NCBI GenBank assembly: GCA_030826765.1
Contig: JAUUDM010000029.1
Span: 1-42,180 of the forward strand
Direction: 5' to 3'
Length of the DNA: 42,180 nucleotides
DNA from: Nautiliales bacterium
Lineage (GTDB): Bacteria > Campylobacterota > Campylobacteria > Campylobacterales > JAADDX01
The notes beneath the pieces were generated by a model, which worked only from the letters and a program-made list of their open reading frames with translations, was not told the DNA's origin and ran no database searches. The position numbers and the translations under genes are program-made. Each line of letters opens with the position of its first letter. Positions within the stretch are counted from its first letter, which is position 1. Below are positions 1-8,849 of this stretch, in pieces.

Positions 1-123
1 ACTGTTTATGATGTTCAGTCTCTTAAAAATTCATTAGAAATTCAAAACTTAGAAGTAGAAATTCAAAAATATAATATCACTCTACAAAAAATTGATTTAT
101 ATTTTGATGTGAATGAAAAATAA
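1..123 (+). CDS. 3' end of an unidentified protein (partial; possibly TolC-like)
   Basis: The plus strand is open from base 1 to a TAA at 121-123 and encodes the last 40 residues of a protein whose start lies outside the window. The fragment is amphipathic and coiled-coil-like, with repeated LEIQNLEVEIQ-type spacing, and ends LYFDVNEK. Helical ends of this kind occur in outer-membrane efflux (TolC-family) proteins, but 40 residues cannot decide the family. The stop codon lies inside a hairpin shared with the convergent glycan operon. I am confident of the reading frame and not of the function. Confidence 0.5.
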   Translation, partial: TVYDVQSLKNSLEIQNLEVEIQKYNITLQKIDLYFDVNEK

Positions 124-135
124 TTTTTTTCATTC
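111..135. terminator. bidirectional hairpin terminator
   Basis: The arms GAATGAAAAA (111-120) and TTTTTCATTC (126-135) are perfectly complementary over 10 bp with a 5-base loop. The A-rich and T-rich sides give a U-tract in both directions. It sits between two converging genes and overlaps the stop codon of the plus-strand one. Confidence 0.65.
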
Positions 136-142
136 TCAATTT

Positions 143-1873
143 TCAATTATTTAAACTTCCTTTATAATCAGGAACTATTTTAGCTAAAATTTTTGTATTT
201 CCTTTTAATTGTTCTATATTATTTTTTAATTCTTCAAAGTCAATTTTTGGTTCATTTACTATCAAAATAGATTCATATTTTGTTTTTAAATCTGCTTCAT
301 CAATTAATAACTCTTCATAAAGTTTTTCTCCTGGCCGAAGTCCCATATATTCTATTTTCAAATCTTTTCCACTTAAAGCTATCATTTTCTTAGCTAAATC
401 TTTAATTTTAACAGGCTCACCCATATCTAAAATAAAAAGTTCTCCACCTTTTGCAATAGCCCCAGCTTGTAAAACTAAACTACAAGCTTCAGGAATTAGC
501 ATAAAATATCTAGTTATTTCAGGATGAGTTACTGGTAAATTTTCATTATTTTTTATTTTTTCTTTAAAAAATGGAACAACACTTCCACTACTTCCCAAAA
601 CATTTCCAAAACGAACAGAAACTATTTCAGTCTCACCACTTGGTACATTTTTAGCGTATTTTTCAACTATTCTTTTACTCGCACCCATTACATTTGTAGG
701 ACGAACAGCTTTATCAGTAGAGATATTTACAAATTTTTTAACTCCATATTTTATTGACAAATTTATAACATTTATACTTCCAAAAACATTATTAAAAATA
801 CAACTTTTTGGATTTTCTTCACATAAAGGTACATGTTTATAAGCAGCCGCGTGAATTACAATTTCTGGTTTATAAGTTTTAAAAACATCTTCCAAAATAG
901 GAGAATTAATTGAGCATAAAACTTTAATTGCTTTCACTTCATTTGCAATTTTATATAGATTAAATTCGCATTTATCTACCATAATTATTTGTTTTGCACC
1001 AAATTTATCACACTGTCTAACTATTTCACTACCAATACTTCCACCAGCCCCGGTAACTAAAATAATTCTATCTTTTATAAATTTTTCTATTTCAGTTGTA
1101 TTTATATCTTTTGGTTTTCTTGCAAGTAAATCTTCTATAGAAATATCTTTTAATTTATTTTCAAAATTAGTTGCTATTTTTATATCATAAATATTTAATT
1201 TAGTTAATCTATTAGTTAATTTATCTAACTCTTTTTGAGATAACTCTTTTGTAATAATGGCTGTTTTTATATTTTTTATATTTTCCAATTCATTTATATC
1301 CAAAACTTTAACATTAGATAAATATTGAATATTCGGTCTTTCATCCAAAACTGCAATAGGATAAATATCAAGTTCTCCTCTTAAAGCAGACTTAATTAAA
1401 TCTACACTTTTATTATTAATTCCAATAAAAATAGTAGGATTATGATCTGTAAAAGTAGTTTCAATTAAAATCCTTTTAAAAAATCTAAAACCACCTATAA
1501 AACTAAGTGAAATAAACATATCTATAATTGCAATACTTCTTGGAATATGAAATTGATTTAAGGTAATAATAAATAAAATAAATATAATTATATATGAAAT
1601 AAAATGCGCTTTTACAAGATTTTTAGCATCTGAAAAAGAGTAAAATCTCCAAGTAACAGAGTATTGCCTAAATAAATATAAAAAAGGAATTTTAACAATT
1701 AAAATCAGTGTAATTGCAGTATGTAATGTTTGTAAAAATTGATTTGGAATATCAAAATTAAATCTTAATAAATAGGATAAATAGATAGAAATTATGGATA
1801 AAAAAATATCTCCTACCAAAAAGAAAATTATTCTTTTAAAATTAGTAGGTCTAAACAAATTTAATAATTTCAC
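143..1873 (-). CDS. pglF: UDP-GlcNAc 4,6-dehydratase, PglF type (membrane)
   Basis: It oxidises and dehydrates UDP-GlcNAc to the 4-keto-6-deoxy sugar, the first step of UDP-diNAc-bacillosamine synthesis for N-glycans. Residues 13-137 hold about four membrane segments. Residues 145-235 form a CoA-binding-like Rossmann domain, and residues 269-560 form the CapD/short-chain dehydrogenase domain with the glycine-rich loop TGAGGSIGSE (274-283). The catalytic STDK is at 385-388 and MGASK at 396-400; this TDK/MxxxK arrangement replaces the classical SYK triad in PglF enzymes. At 576 aa it is full length. The start is GTG at 1873, preceded by AAAGGATATTT, and overlaps the end of pglE by 23 nt, so it is the last gene of the operon. 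Confidence 0.93.
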   Translation of the reverse strand: MKLLNLFRPTNFKRIIFFLVGDIFLSIISIYLSYLLRFNFDIPNQFLQTLHTAITLILIVKIPFLYLFRQYSVTWRFYSFSDAKNLVKAHFISYIIIFILFIITLNQFHIPRSIAIIDMFISLSFIGGFRFFKRILIETTFTDHNPTIFIGINNKSVDLIKSALRGELDIYPIAVLDERPNIQYLSNVKVLDINELENIKNIKTAIITKELSQKELDKLTNRLTKLNIYDIKIATNFENKLKDISIEDLLARKPKDINTTEIEKFIKDRIILVTGAGGSIGSEIVRQCDKFGAKQIIMVDKCEFNLYKIANEVKAIKVLCSINSPILEDVFKTYKPEIVIHAAAYKHVPLCEENPKSCIFNNVFGSINVINLSIKYGVKKFVNISTDKAVRPTNVMGASKRIVEKYAKNVPSGETEIVSVRFGNVLGSSGSVVPFFKEKIKNNENLPVTHPEITRYFMLIPEACSLVLQAGAIAKGGELFILDMGEPVKIKDLAKKMIALSGKDLKIEYMGLRPGEKLYEELLIDEADLKTKYESILIVNEPKIDFEELKNNIEQLKGNTKILAKIVPDYKGSLNN

Positions 1874-3371
1874 AAATATCCTTTACTTGCTCTTTTGTTA
1901 AAGTAGTTCCGCTTGGCAAACAAAGTCCTCTTTTATAAAGTTTTTCACTTCTACCGTTTAAATAGGCTTTTTCGTTTTTAAATAACGGTTGTAAATGCAT
2001 TGGATTCCATAAAGGACGACTTTCTATGTTATTTTCACTTAAAACTTTCATCACTTTCCAAGGATTTTTATCTTTAAAAATTACAGTTGTAAGCCATCTC
2101 GTTCCTTTTGTTTCAGGAAGTTCTCGCATAAACTCTTCATCTAAAAACTCTTTATACCACTCAAAAATTTTTCTTTTTTTCGCAATTCTTTCATCTAAAA
2201 CTTCCATTTGAGCAACCCCAATAGCTGCTAAAACATTACTCATTCTATAATTAAACCCAACTTCTTTATGAACATATTCTATAAATTCCGGCTCTTTAGC
2301 TTGAGTTGAAAGATGTTTTATTTTTTGAGCTATTTCATCATTATTTGTTACAACCATTCCACCACTTGAAGTAGTTAAAAGTTTATTTCCATTGAAGCTA
2401 TAAACTCCAATTTCCCCAAATGTTCCAGATTGTTTGTTTTTATAAGTTGCCCCTAAACTCTCAGCTGCATCTTCAATTAAATAAATATCATTCTCTTTAC
2501 ATACTTCCAAAATCGCATCAATATTAGCAACTTGTCCATAAATATGAGGTAAAACTACAGCTTTTATATCGTTTTCTTTAATTGCTTTTTTTAGCAATTC
2601 AACATCCATATGCCAATACTTATCACTATCTATAAAAATTGGCTCATTTCTTTCATATAAAATTGGATTAACTGAGCCTATAAAAGTAAAAGTCGAAACT
2701 GCTACTTGAGAATTTTTGATTCCAAGTGTTCTAAGTGCTAAATGAAGCCCACTTGTAGCATTACAAAGTGCTACTGAGTTTTTTGAATTTACATAATTTC
2801 TCACTGACTCTTCAAATCTATTTATAAACTGTCCCACCGGTGCAATATAATTACTTTTAAATACCTCATCAATATATTTTTGCTCATTCCCGCTCATATG
2901 TGGAGGGGAGAGAAATATCTTATTGACATTTTTATCCCTTTTTGTTATACTATTATTACTTAATTGGACTAAGGTCCCGCCCTCCCTTTTGGGAGTAACA
3001 AAATCTACTAATCTTTGAACAATTTTATCATAAGTATTTTTTCCTATATTCCTATAAAAAAATTTAGCCCTTCTTATGTCAAAAGTCCTTATTTGATTAA
3101 ACATTACATAACTTATTCTATTTTTATGATGAAATTCAAAATAGTAATCTTTTTTTGTACTTGTAAGTGGAATCCCTAAAAAAGTAGTTTTTGATAATTT
3201 TTTATAAACTAAAACAGGCCTTAAAAATTCTTCACCTTTTCCAAGTTGTTCGCTTCCTATATTTTTACCAATTGACATAAAAAAAATATCTCTTGGTTTA
3301 AATTTTAAATTTATTTTTTTATCATTTAATTTTTTCTTTAATTCATTCCATTTATTAAATTCACTGTTCAC
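1851..3371 (-). CDS. pglE: MazF/PemK-like domain fused to PglE aminotransferase
   Basis: There are two parts in one frame. Residues 1-126 match the PemK/MazF ribonuclease-like family that begins with WNxLKxKL: IGSEQxGKGEEF at 38-49, RPVLV at 51-55, PLTS at 68-71 and QIRTFD at 93-98. The conserved Arg and Thr/Ser positions look intact. Residues 150-506 are a DegT/DnrJ/EryC1 PLP aminotransferase closely resembling PglE (FLSPPHMSGNE at 153-163, EDAAESLG at 300-307, PLP lysine K330 in SFNGNK), which converts the 4-keto sugar to UDP-4-amino-4,6-dideoxy-GlcNAc. Normal PglE starts at FLSPPH, so about 150 extra residues precede it. The start is GTG at 3371 after AAAGGTTAATT, 2 nt behind pglC. No antitoxin gene is visible. 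The linker (127-150) looks like translated intergenic DNA, so a recent fusion or an indel is possible. Confidence 0.85.
   Translation of the reverse strand: MNSEFNKWNELKKKLNDKKINLKFKPRDIFFMSIGKNIGSEQLGKGEEFLRPVLVYKKLSKTTFLGIPLTSTKKDYYFEFHHKNRISYVMFNQIRTFDIRRAKFFYRNIGKNTYDKIVQRLVDFVTPKREGGTLVQLSNNSITKRDKNVNKIFLSPPHMSGNEQKYIDEVFKSNYIAPVGQFINRFEESVRNYVNSKNSVALCNATSGLHLALRTLGIKNSQVAVSTFTFIGSVNPILYERNEPIFIDSDKYWHMDVELLKKAIKENDIKAVVLPHIYGQVANIDAILEVCKENDIYLIEDAAESLGATYKNKQSGTFGEIGVYSFNGNKLLTTSSGGMVVTNNDEIAQKIKHLSTQAKEPEFIEYVHKEVGFNYRMSNVLAAIGVAQMEVLDERIAKKRKIFEWYKEFLDEEFMRELPETKGTRWLTTVIFKDKNPWKVMKVLSENNIESRPLWNPMHLQPLFKNEKAYLNGRSEKLYKRGLCLPSGTTLTKEQVKDICEIIKFV
2927..3000 (-). other. fusion linker with relic start site and palindromes
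   Basis: Read on the minus strand, this stretch between the MazF-like and PglE domains holds two small perfect palindromes (CTCCC-AAAA-GGGAG at 2982-2995; GGAC-CTTA-GTCC at 2966-2977), unusually GC-rich for this genome. A TATAAC box follows at 2944-2949. Next comes an AAGGGA ribosome binding site (2935-2940), 5 nt ahead of an ATG at 2927-2929. That ATG is out of frame with the aminotransferase, but removing two bases (AT/TA, near 2915-2918) would give M-S-I-R-F-L-S-P-P-H, nearly the N-terminus of C. jejuni PglE (MRFFLSPPH). It looks like the start of a formerly separate gene. Confidence 0.5.
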
Positions 3372-3373
3372 AA

Positions 3374-3964
3374 TTAACCTTTAATAGTTTTTTTAATATA
3401 TTCTAAATCTTTTTTTAATGACCAATTTTTAATATACTCTTTATTGATTTTAACTTTATCAGGCCAAATAACTTTATCATTATACTCTACTGGATTATCA
3501 ACTTTTGCTAAAATCTCTTCTTCATTTTTATATTTTAAACTTGCTGGACCTGTAATTCCTGGTTTTATGCTTAAAACTATTCTATCATCCCCTTCTAACT
3601 TATCTGCATATCCTGGAACATCTGGTCTGGGTCCTACAAATGACATATCACCAATTAAAACATTCCACAATTGTGGCAATTCATCAATTTTATATTTTCT
3701 AAAAAATTTTCCATATTTTGTAATTCTATTATCATTTGCAGTAGTTATAGTCGTACCTTTACTTGATGTCATAGTTTTTATTTTATATATTTTAAAAGGC
3801 TTTGCATTCTCTCCAATTCTGATTTGAGAAAACATACCATTTGATTTAGTTTCAAAGCTAGCTAAAATCCAAGCAATTAAAATAATAGGCCAAGTCAGAA
3901 AAAGTCCTATCAATGATAAAACTATATCAAAACTTCTTTTTATAAATTTATCCTTTTTACTCAT
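3374..3964 (-). CDS. pglC: undecaprenyl-phosphate diNAcBac-1-phosphate transferase PglC
   Basis: This is a small (196 aa) monotopic phosphoglycosyl transferase that moves the first sugar phosphate of the glycan from UDP to undecaprenyl phosphate at the inner membrane. The N-terminal hydrophobic re-entrant helix spans about 12-36. The catalytic Asp-Glu pair is D94-E95 in KIDELPQLWNVL, matching D93-E94 of C. jejuni PglC, and FVGPRPDVPGY (109-119) is the family signature. The length equals that of C. jejuni PglC (about 200 aa). Its ATG overlaps the TAG/TAA end of pglB by 4 nt, so the two are probably translationally coupled. The sugar specificity (diNAcBac) is inferred from PglF and PglE downstream. 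Confidence 0.92.
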   Translation of the reverse strand: MSKKDKFIKRSFDIVLSLIGLFLTWPIILIAWILASFETKSNGMFSQIRIGENAKPFKIYKIKTMTSSKGTTITTANDNRITKYGKFFRKYKIDELPQLWNVLIGDMSFVGPRPDVPGYADKLEGDDRIVLSIKPGITGPASLKYKNEEEILAKVDNPVEYNDKVIWPDKVKINKEYIKNWSLKKDLEYIKKTIKG

Positions 3965-6096
3965 TTTAGTTTATAAATTTTCATCATAGGATTCATAATA
4001 ACTGGTTCAAACAAATTTTTATCATAATTCTCAAACACAAACATTTGAATAAATGTTGAATTATAATAATAATCATCCACAATTATACCAGTACCATAAC
4101 TATTCATGAGAATTAAGTTTAAGCCATTTTGATGAACTCTTTGAACTTTTTTGAATAATTTACCATTTTTTGAATATCCAACTATTGAAATAGTCTTTAC
4201 TGGTACTTTATTTTTTCCAAAAAGTAAAACACCTTGTCTCAAATCCAAAGGAATTTTACCTATAAAAATATAATTTCCTTTTCTTCTAATAACTTCCTTA
4301 TAAAAGAAATGATTTCTAAAAACATTTCCATTATTCAAATCTCTATTACTAAAATATGCAACTGTAGGTAAAATATCAAACATTCTATAAGGAAGCATTA
4401 AATAAATATTTCTATCTAATTTTATATTTAAATTTTTACTTCCTACTTTATCTAAATAGTTGCTCACATCAATAGGTTTTCCATTCTTAGTAAATAGTTG
4501 AGGTGCTACTGTTGTATTTGTTTCTATATATTTTTTAATTGAAATTTTTGATAAATTAGCTGCTAATTTTTGATTATCTGTTGTTAAAATTTTAGATACT
4601 AAAAAATTATCTTCATTATGTTTTCCACCATCAATTAAAGTATTAACATTTGCATAATACCAAATAGGATATCCATAATCCCACCAAGTGAGTGCATAAT
4701 CTTTTGGCGTTGAAACTTTTTTTAACTGCTCTAAAACTTCTACTTCATTTTTATTAAAAGTAGTTGGAGTTAAATATGGTCTACTTTTTAAAGGGTAAAT
4801 TTTTTGAATTGAACTTAAAAATGTACTATTTTCACAACATCCTACAATATGAGAAATATTTGGTGCAAGCAAAAAAAGTGTCCCAACTACTAAAATAGAA
4901 TACTCTTTTATTTGCCATTTCATTTTCTCAAACTTACCTTTACTTGCTAACCATACAAAAAAATAAACTCCACTAATAGCAACAATAGGCACTGCATAAA
5001 CTGTAAACCTAAGTCCTCCAACAAAAGCAAAAAATCCAATCCCCCAAAGAGGCAATGCAATTATAAACTCTTTATATCTTTTAACAAGTAAAATATATCC
5101 AATTATAGATATAACTATTCCAATAGTTGAACCAATTATTCTATCAAAAACAATATTCCAAGGAATATGACTTGCTTCACTAACTGTTCTATTTACATTT
5201 AAAAATTGTAATCCATTTGCTTTTTGAGTGAAAGTAGAATAAGATAAAATTTTTGCTAAAATAATTCCAATTACATTTCCCGTTATAAAAAATCCTAAAA
5301 ATAGAATTCCTGATAAAATTTGTAAATTTTTAAGTTCTATTTTTTTAACTTTAAATAGATAAAAAAGTCCAATAATAGCAATTACTCTAATTTCCCAATT
5401 TATATCCATCAAAGCAACAGAAAAAATAGCAATAAATTTATAACTAAATTCATCTTTAAAATTAAAAACTAATAAATATAAAAATGACAAAATTCCCATT
5501 CCATAGACAATAGATAGGCCTTGATCATATGCCCAAGGATAAAAAATAGTAGTAATTCCAGCTAAAAGAATAAAAATTAATGATTTATTCTTAATAGATG
5601 CTAAAACAAAATATAAAATCAACATAGGTAGCATTGCAGAAAACATATCTGTATCATAGTATCCTGCCAATGTTCTATTGTAATAACTCCATCCAATACT
5701 CCCAATAAGAGAAGCAAAAAATCCCCAATATATATTTTTATAAAGTTTTCCAATTAAAATTATAGGAATAACTACAAGTGAAGAAATTACAGCTGGTAAA
5801 TAAAGCATTAAATTATCAATACTAATGTGAAAAAATTTCGATAAATATGCTGTAATAACTGCTGTTCCATAACTATAAGTACCTGTTAGCCGTGGATTAT
5901 ATTCGTGTAAATGTTCAACAATTTTTTGAGCTTCACTTCCATAAAAATATCCATCAGGATTATTTATCATAAGTTGATTGTGAAAAAAAAATTGAGGATA
6001 ATTACTCGCCCAATCTATCCAATAAATGTGAAACAGATAACTAAATATATAGGCTACAATAATTAAGCCTAAAACCATTTTATTTTCTTTTGTCAT
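3961..6096 (-). CDS. pglB: oligosaccharyltransferase PglB (STT3 family)
   Basis: It transfers the finished lipid-linked glycan to Asn of N-X-S/T sequons on the periplasmic side. It is 711 aa long, with an N-terminal membrane domain of about a dozen segments (1-415) and a periplasmic C-terminal domain. WWDYGYP, the universal STT3 signature, is at 471-477. Metal and catalytic acids are visible as D48 in NPDGYFY and D148-T-D150 in YYDTDM. E307 lies in the external-loop motif TVSEASHIPW, and R363 in GGLRFTVY corresponds to the sequon-binding arginine of C. lari PglB. The start is ATG at 6096 after AAAAGGAAAAAT. It is the functional anchor of the operon, marking the glycan as a protein N-glycan. 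Confidence 0.95.
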   Translation of the reverse strand: MTKENKMVLGLIIVAYIFSYLFHIYWIDWASNYPQFFFHNQLMINNPDGYFYGSEAQKIVEHLHEYNPRLTGTYSYGTAVITAYLSKFFHISIDNLMLYLPAVISSLVVIPIILIGKLYKNIYWGFFASLIGSIGWSYYNRTLAGYYDTDMFSAMLPMLILYFVLASIKNKSLIFILLAGITTIFYPWAYDQGLSIVYGMGILSFLYLLVFNFKDEFSYKFIAIFSVALMDINWEIRVIAIIGLFYLFKVKKIELKNLQILSGILFLGFFITGNVIGIILAKILSYSTFTQKANGLQFLNVNRTVSEASHIPWNIVFDRIIGSTIGIVISIIGYILLVKRYKEFIIALPLWGIGFFAFVGGLRFTVYAVPIVAISGVYFFVWLASKGKFEKMKWQIKEYSILVVGTLFLLAPNISHIVGCCENSTFLSSIQKIYPLKSRPYLTPTTFNKNEVEVLEQLKKVSTPKDYALTWWDYGYPIWYYANVNTLIDGGKHNEDNFLVSKILTTDNQKLAANLSKISIKKYIETNTTVAPQLFTKNGKPIDVSNYLDKVGSKNLNIKLDRNIYLMLPYRMFDILPTVAYFSNRDLNNGNVFRNHFFYKEVIRRKGNYIFIGKIPLDLRQGVLLFGKNKVPVKTISIVGYSKNGKLFKKVQRVHQNGLNLILMNSYGTGIIVDDYYYNSTFIQMFVFENYDKNLFEPVIMNPMMKIYKLK

Positions 6097-6106
6097 ATTT
6101 TTCCTT

Positions 6107-6919
6107 TTATCTTAAATATTTATAAGCTAATTTTTTTAAATTTGGTGGTAATAGATTTACACAAAATATTCCAACTGCGTAAAAATAAGAATCAAATCCA
6201 TAATTTAATTCTCTATTTACTTCTAATCTATTTTTGAAATCATACCACACTTTTTTAAAACTACTTCTTCTTCTGAAAAAATTTTTATTAACTCTTACAT
6301 TTACTCCTATATAATTAATATTTGCAAATTTACAACCACTTTTAAACCCTTTAAGCCACATTAATGTATCTTCATTAGTAATATGATATTTTTCTGGATA
6401 CAATCCTGCTTTTTCAAAAAAAGACTTCCTAAAACATACACTAACATGAGCTAAAGGAACTCTTTTTTTGAAAAAATTAAACATTTCATTATGTGTAAGT
6501 GGATATTTAACAATTTTTTCATACTCAATACCATCTCCAAATTCTTTTATAAAAGTTCCGCATATATCAATTTCTTTATTTTCTTTCATAAACTCAATTT
6601 GGTTTTTAAATCTATCTGCATTGCTTATATCATCTGCATCCATTCTAAAAAAATATTCATAATTTTGTTTCAATCCTTCTTGAATAAGTTCATTTAATGA
6701 AATCGCAAGCCCTCTATTTTCTTCTCTTTTATCAAGATATTTAATATTTCCTTTTTCTTTTTCAGACAAAAGAAATTCTTCTAATTTTTTATCAATTTTT
6801 CCATCAATCTTTATAAAAATATCAGCTTTTAATGTTTGAGTATATATACTATTTAATGATTCTTTTACATATTCTAATTTATCATTTTTATATATTGACA
6901 TAATTACACAATATTTCAT
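6107..6919 (-). CDS. glycosyltransferase family 2
   Basis: A cytoplasmic GT-A enzyme of 270 aa expected to add one sugar to the lipid-linked glycan. CVIMSIYKND at the N-terminus, ENRGLAISLNELI at 67-79 and the metal-binding MDADD at 93-97 are typical of the family. The mid-protein HVSVCFRKSFF and the NEDTLMWLKG acidic motif supply the acceptor-side catalytic region. The C-terminal 60 residues are basic and hydrophobic and may attach to the membrane. The ATG at 6919 overlaps the stop of the KpsC-like gene by 4 nt. Donor and linkage cannot be read from the sequence. Confidence 0.85.
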   Translation of the reverse strand: MKYCVIMSIYKNDKLEYVKESLNSIYTQTLKADIFIKIDGKIDKKLEEFLLSEKEKGNIKYLDKREENRGLAISLNELIQEGLKQNYEYFFRMDADDISNADRFKNQIEFMKENKEIDICGTFIKEFGDGIEYEKIVKYPLTHNEMFNFFKKRVPLAHVSVCFRKSFFEKAGLYPEKYHITNEDTLMWLKGFKSGCKFANINYIGVNVRVNKNFFRRRSSFKKVWYDFKNRLEVNRELNYGFDSYFYAVGIFCVNLLPPNLKKLAYKYLR

Positions 6920-7971
6920 AATAAATCTCTTATTTTTCTTAACATTACTGCACTTTTACCCATAAAATTTATTTTAAATCTAAAAAATATATCATTAAAA
7001 TATTTAATTTTCATCTCTTTGATTTCTTCTAATATTTCTTCTGGTGAAGATTTTTTTAATGTTTTTATAGACCTATATTCTGGATATAAAATATAAGTTG
7101 CTGCAACAAGTTGAGTTAAATTAAGTTTTCTTTTTCTTCTATCACATTTTCTAAAATCTTCAGTTAATCCCCATCCTGCATAAAAAGGCATTCCATATGT
7201 AAAAACTTTTTTATTTCTTATCAATGCTTCTAATCCTGAAAGAGAAGTTATTGTATGAACTTCATCACAAATTTCAAAACAACTATCTAAATTTAAATCT
7301 TTTACTACCATATCACAATATTTAAATATTATATTTTCATCTATTGCACCATCTCTAATTTTAGCAACTACATCAGGATGAGGTTTATAAATTATAAAAT
7401 CTTTATCTGTTGAATTTTCTTTTACTTTTTTTAATAAAGTTAAAGAGTCTAATCCATAACCACCTAATTTAATAGACATATCATCATCAACTTGACCAAT
7501 AACTAATTTTATATTTTTATTTGGAACTTCTATTTTTTTATAAGCTAAATGGTTATATTTTGAAATTTTATTTTTTGATAATAAAGAGATTAAATTTTCT
7601 GCTCTTGTTAAAACTTCATCATTAAATTCATAATAATTTAATAAATGTTCTAAATCACTTTCTCTTCTTGGATCAAAATATATACCCCTTGAATCAATAA
7701 CTATAGATGCAGGTATAAAAAAAGAAGAACCCAAAGTTAAAGATCTAATAAATGCATCCTCAACTAAATAAACTTTAATATCATTCTCTTGACAATATTT
7801 TCTTATTTCTAAATCTTCTTTTGCAGGATACATATATACAATAGAATTTTTATCAATATTTAGCTTTAAAACTTCATCTAAAGATGATACTATAAATTTA
7901 TCTCCTTTTGGAAAAAAATGTTTTATTAAATACAATCCCCATTTAGAAAATCCTATAAAAAACTGTTTCAT
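6916..7971 (-). CDS. KpsC-like single-module glycosyltransferase
   Basis: Its 351 aa resemble one half of KpsC, the bimodular beta-Kdo transferase that builds the lipid anchor of group 2 capsules. Visible motifs are EDAFIRSLTLGS (71-82), DSRGIYFDP (93-101), KPHPD (196-200), HTITSLSGLEAL (239-250) and YGMPFYAGWGLT (259-270), in the usual order. Full KpsC is about 650-700 aa with two such modules, so only one is present. No kpsMTEDFSU genes are in the window and the gene lies between GT2 genes of the N-glycan operon, so it may add an acidic or Kdo-like sugar to that glycan. It overlaps both neighbours by 4 nt. The family is clear; the donor is unknown. Confidence 0.8.
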   Translation of the reverse strand: MKQFFIGFSKWGLYLIKHFFPKGDKFIVSSLDEVLKLNIDKNSIVYMYPAKEDLEIRKYCQENDIKVYLVEDAFIRSLTLGSSFFIPASIVIDSRGIYFDPRRESDLEHLLNYYEFNDEVLTRAENLISLLSKNKISKYNHLAYKKIEVPNKNIKLVIGQVDDDMSIKLGGYGLDSLTLLKKVKENSTDKDFIIYKPHPDVVAKIRDGAIDENIIFKYCDMVVKDLNLDSCFEICDEVHTITSLSGLEALIRNKKVFTYGMPFYAGWGLTEDFRKCDRRKRKLNLTQLVAATYILYPEYRSIKTLKKSSPEEILEEIKEMKIKYFNDIFFRFKINFMGKSAVMLRKIRDLL

Positions 7972-8849
7972 TTAAATCTCCTGAAAATTTTATAAATTCT
8001 TTTTTTATACTTAATACAAGATAAAATATATTTAAATATTTTAAGTAATGATAATAGCATATATTTTGGATTATTTGGAATCATTTTTACTAATTTAATT
8101 AAAGATTTATTTTTTAAGATCATCAATCCAACCAATCTATATTTTCTTTGATTTATAGACATTAAAGATTTATGCTTAAAATACACTTGAAAATACCCTC
8201 GTATTTTATTTGATGAATTAGTAATTCTACTATCATTATCACTAATATTTACAATTTGCAAAGGCTCCTTAATAATTTTTGCAAACTGTCTATTTTTTAA
8301 CAGACGAATCCACATATCAATATCTTGTCCTGCAAGAAGTTTTTCATCAAACAATCCACTTTCAATAAATTTTTGCTTTGTTGTTAATACTTGATTTCCA
8401 ATAATATTACCATATAACACATCATTTAAATCAATCTGAGTTTTAAATGTTAAGATTTTTTTCTTAAGTACTTCTTTACTTTTTGTATAATATCTGGATG
8501 TCACAAATGCAATTTCATCATCATAAGCATTAACAAGTTTTTCAACTCTATCTGGCAACATCTCGTCATCATCATCTAAACCAGTAACAAATTTTCCCTG
8601 TGCCATTTTTATGGCTCTATTTCTTGCTATATTTGCTCCTGATGCTTTATCCAATATTATATATTTAAAATTAATATATTTTTGACTATACTCCTTCAAA
8701 AGTTCTTTAGTTCCATCACTTGAAGCATCATCGACAACTATAATTTCTATATTTTTATATGTTTGATTTAAAACACTTTCAATAGCTTTAACCACTAAAT
8801 CCTTACGATTATGAGTTGGAATATAAATAGTTACCAAAGATTCATTCAT
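7968..8849 (-). CDS. glycosyltransferase family 2
   Basis: A 293 aa GT-A enzyme. It starts with VTIYIPTHNR (6-15), has the nucleotide-binding VVDDASSDG at 38-46, ANIARNRAI at 72-80 and a metal-binding cluster DDDD at 92-95. GQDIDMWIRLL further on is the usual E/D-D-x-D-W catalytic-base region. The C-terminal 90 residues are very basic with a hydrophobic stretch and suit peripheral membrane binding. Translational overlaps of 4 nt on both sides place it firmly in the glycan operon. The donor sugar cannot be told. Confidence 0.87.
   Translation of the reverse strand: MNESLVTIYIPTHNRKDLVVKAIESVLNQTYKNIEIIVVDDASSDGTKELLKEYSQKYINFKYIILDKASGANIARNRAIKMAQGKFVTGLDDDDEMLPDRVEKLVNAYDDEIAFVTSRYYTKSKEVLKKKILTFKTQIDLNDVLYGNIIGNQVLTTKQKFIESGLFDEKLLAGQDIDMWIRLLKNRQFAKIIKEPLQIVNISDNDSRITNSSNKIRGYFQVYFKHKSLMSINQRKYRLVGLMILKNKSLIKLVKMIPNNPKYMLLSLLKIFKYILSCIKYKKRIYKIFRRFK

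Noticed and set aside
1851..3371. A normal toxin-antitoxin pair
   Set aside because: There is no small antitoxin gene up- or downstream; the MazF-like part is flanked by pglC and the PglE part.
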